Source: a bacterium
Lineage (GTDB): Bacteria > Blakebacterota > Blakebacteria > Blakebacterales > Blakebacteraceae
Direction: 5' to 3'
Length of the DNA stretch: 7,707 nt
NCBI GenBank assembly: GCA_025774205.1
Contig: JALGWK010000114.1
Location: 1 to 7,707 of the forward strand
The notes under the pieces are model-generated. The model had not been told where the DNA came from. It saw only the letters and a program-made list of their open reading frames with translations, and ran no database searches. Shown here in pieces: positions 6,595-7,707 of this stretch (its first letter is position 1; every line of letters starts with the position of its first letter). Position numbers and translations under genes: made by a program.

Positions 6595-7341
6595 CTACCT
6601 GTACTCGGGATTGGGATAATCGAATCGGCATCCAGCGTCCCATTCAGACCGCTGGTTCCCATGCGCCGGCAAACCGCCGGCGTCTTTTATCATCCGCGCC
6701 AGGTGCATGAGGTTCCAGGTCATGAAGGTCGTGTTCCGATTGGTGAAGTCGTTCTCAGGACCACCCGAACCGGGATCAAGATATGAGGGGCCGGGTCCCG
6801 CCTCGCCCAGCCAGGCAGCGTCGGCCTGTGGTGGGATCACATACCCGAGGTGCTGCAGGGAGTAAACGATATTCATGGCGCAGTGCTTGGCGCCGTCTTC
6901 ATTCCCCGTGATCAGGCAGCCACCGACCCGTCCGTAGTAAGCATATTGACCGTGCTCGTTGAGGATTCCGGAATTCGAATAGAGCCGCTCGATCACCTTC
7001 GTACAGACCGAGGATTTCTCACCCAGCCAGATCGGGGTTGTGAGCACCAGGATGTCGGCGGCCATGACCTTTTCATAGATCTCCGGCCAGGCGTCAGTAT
7101 CCCAGCCCTGTTCGGTCATGTCCGGATAGACACCATAGGCTATGTCGAAGTCGACCGGCCGCAGAGATTCGACCGAGATCCCGTTCTTCTCCATGATCGC
7201 CCGGGAAATGGCGATCAATCCATCGGTATGAGACATCTCCGGAGACGGCTTGAGCGTGCAATTCAGAAAGAGGGCGCTCAGATCGGAGAAGTCGGTGGTG
7301 CTGGATTCGCACTGCTCAAGTTGTTTCTGGTTCAACGTCAT
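6595..7341 (-). CDS. Flavodoxin-fold NAD(P)H-dependent FMN oxidoreductase
   Basis: This 248-residue soluble protein has the flavodoxin-like fold of NADPH-dependent FMN reductases and related quinone or nitro reductases. LSALFLNC (21-28) is the first beta strand, and the loop NCTLKPSPEMSHT (27-39) is where FMN phosphate binds. DIAYGVYPDM (66-75) follows. AADILVLTTPIWLGEKSS (94-111) is the strand and loop that contact the flavin ring in this fold. GGCLITGNEDGAKH (140-153) forms the next strand and flavin loop. The C-terminus (GNQRSEWDAGCRFDYPNPEYR region, 228-248) resembles that of a widespread group annotated only as flavodoxin family protein. The start at 7341 is supported by GGGAGGA, 4 nt upstream on the minus strand. 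It begins 33 bp after the creatininase-like gene stops, so the two probably share an mRNA. The physiological electron acceptor cannot be read from sequence. Confidence 0.88.
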   Translation of the reverse strand: MTLNQKQLEQCESSTTDFSDLSALFLNCTLKPSPEMSHTDGLIAISRAIMEKNGISVESLRPVDFDIAYGVYPDMTEQGWDTDAWPEIYEKVMAADILVLTTPIWLGEKSSVCTKVIERLYSNSGILNEHGQYAYYGRVGGCLITGNEDGAKHCAMNIVYSLQHLGYVIPPQADAAWLGEAGPGPSYLDPGSGGPENDFTNRNTTFMTWNLMHLARMIKDAGGLPAHGNQRSEWDAGCRFDYPNPEYR

Positions 7342-7374
7342 CTGATCCTCCCGTTTGATCCCTGCATCTCAAGG

Positions 7375-7707
7375 TCACTCATTGCCGTTGAAACCTACCA
7401 GCCGCCACTTCTCCAGGATATCCAGGATGAGACTGCGGACGCGGACCACGACCTTCTCGAAATATGCGTCAGCCTTACCCTGGTCAAAATCATCCGGCAG
7501 ACCTTCTCCTGCCACATACTGGGTGATGCTGGACGGGAAGGGCATCGCCGACCAGGCGCCTGCCGGCGGATTGGGGGTGGCTGTAACCCTGTCGAGCCAA
7601 TCCCTGTGGACCAGGTCAGGTCGCAGGGCCTGTACCATGGCGGTTTCGTTCTCCGCCGCGTGCCCGCCGGTGTTTCCGAATACTGCCAGGGCGTCTTCGG
7701 CGCAGAG
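7375..7707 (-). CDS. Creatininase-family amidohydrolase, C-terminal part
   Basis: The last 110 residues of a protein whose 5' part lies beyond the right edge. Reading in from the edge, the segment GHAAENETAMVQALRPDLV starts about residue 15 of the visible part. It matches the creatininase-family pattern H-A-G-x-x-E-T followed by a helix ending in L-x-P-x-L-V, which lies in the second half of these metal-dependent amidohydrolases. The rest includes an aromatic and proline stretch (PAGAWSAMPFP) and a C-terminal helix typical of the end of the family. Members are usually about 240-270 residues, so roughly half is visible, and the main N-terminal metal-ligand motifs are not. The usual glycine after H-A is alanine here. 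Family members act on creatinine, formamidopyrimidine intermediates or precursor peptides (MftE); no substrate can be chosen. It is the upstream gene of a probable pair with the FMN oxidoreductase. An internal ATG at 7638 exists, but the frame stays open to the edge. Confidence 0.65.
   Translation of the reverse strand, partial: LCAEDALAVFGNTGGHAAENETAMVQALRPDLVHRDWLDRVTATPNPPAGAWSAMPFPSSITQYVAGEGLPDDFDQGKADAYFEKVVVRVRSLILDILEKWRLVGFNGNE

Noticed and set aside
6535-6786. Plus-strand 83-codon frame after the bidirectional terminator.
   Set aside because: It mostly overlaps the 3' part of the oxidoreductase on the other strand and has no binding site or recognisable motif.

Overview
The window looks like chromosomal DNA of a moderately GC-rich bacterium. 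The best taxonomic clue is a long duplicated FtsX/MacB-type permease without an ATPase, of the class called acidobacterial duplicated orphan permease (ADOP). This class is abundant in Acidobacteriota and also found in Gemmatimonadota and related uncultured lineages. A TrpB2-type tryptophan synthase beta chain and a bacterial RtcB fit such an environmental lineage, but no single marker here fixes the phylum. I see no insertion sequence, tRNA, rRNA, CRISPR array or phage gene.

Layout, left to right. The last 11 codons of an unidentified gene (1-36, +) lead into a complete trpB2 (66-1424, +). Next comes rtcB, an RNA 3'-phosphate ligase starting at GTG (1518-2918, +). A 130-bp gap with a possible promoter precedes the ADOP-like permease (3049-5463, +). 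A 184-bp gap holding two GC-rich hairpins built from a repeated motif separates it from a methionine-rich lipoprotein gene with a C-terminal membrane anchor (5648-6472, +). Its 3' end faces a convergent minus-strand pair: a flavodoxin-fold FMN oxidoreductase (6595-7341, -) and, upstream of it, the C-terminal 110 residues of a creatininase-family amidohydrolase that runs off the right edge (7375-7707, -). A strong symmetrical hairpin (6509-6533) lies between the convergent units and probably terminates both.

Functionally this is a patchwork of housekeeping and accessory genes, not one obvious pathway. TrpB2 and RtcB have no metabolic partner in view (no trpA or other trp gene, no archease, rtcA or rtcR). 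The permease lacks an ABC ATPase and any MacA-type adaptor. The permease and lipoprotein are both envelope proteins, and the FMN oxidoreductase and creatininase homologue are probably co-transcribed (33-bp gap). I found no convincing new system. The best leads are the Met-rich doubly anchored lipoprotein, the repeated hairpin motif in its leader, and the flavoprotein/creatininase pair.
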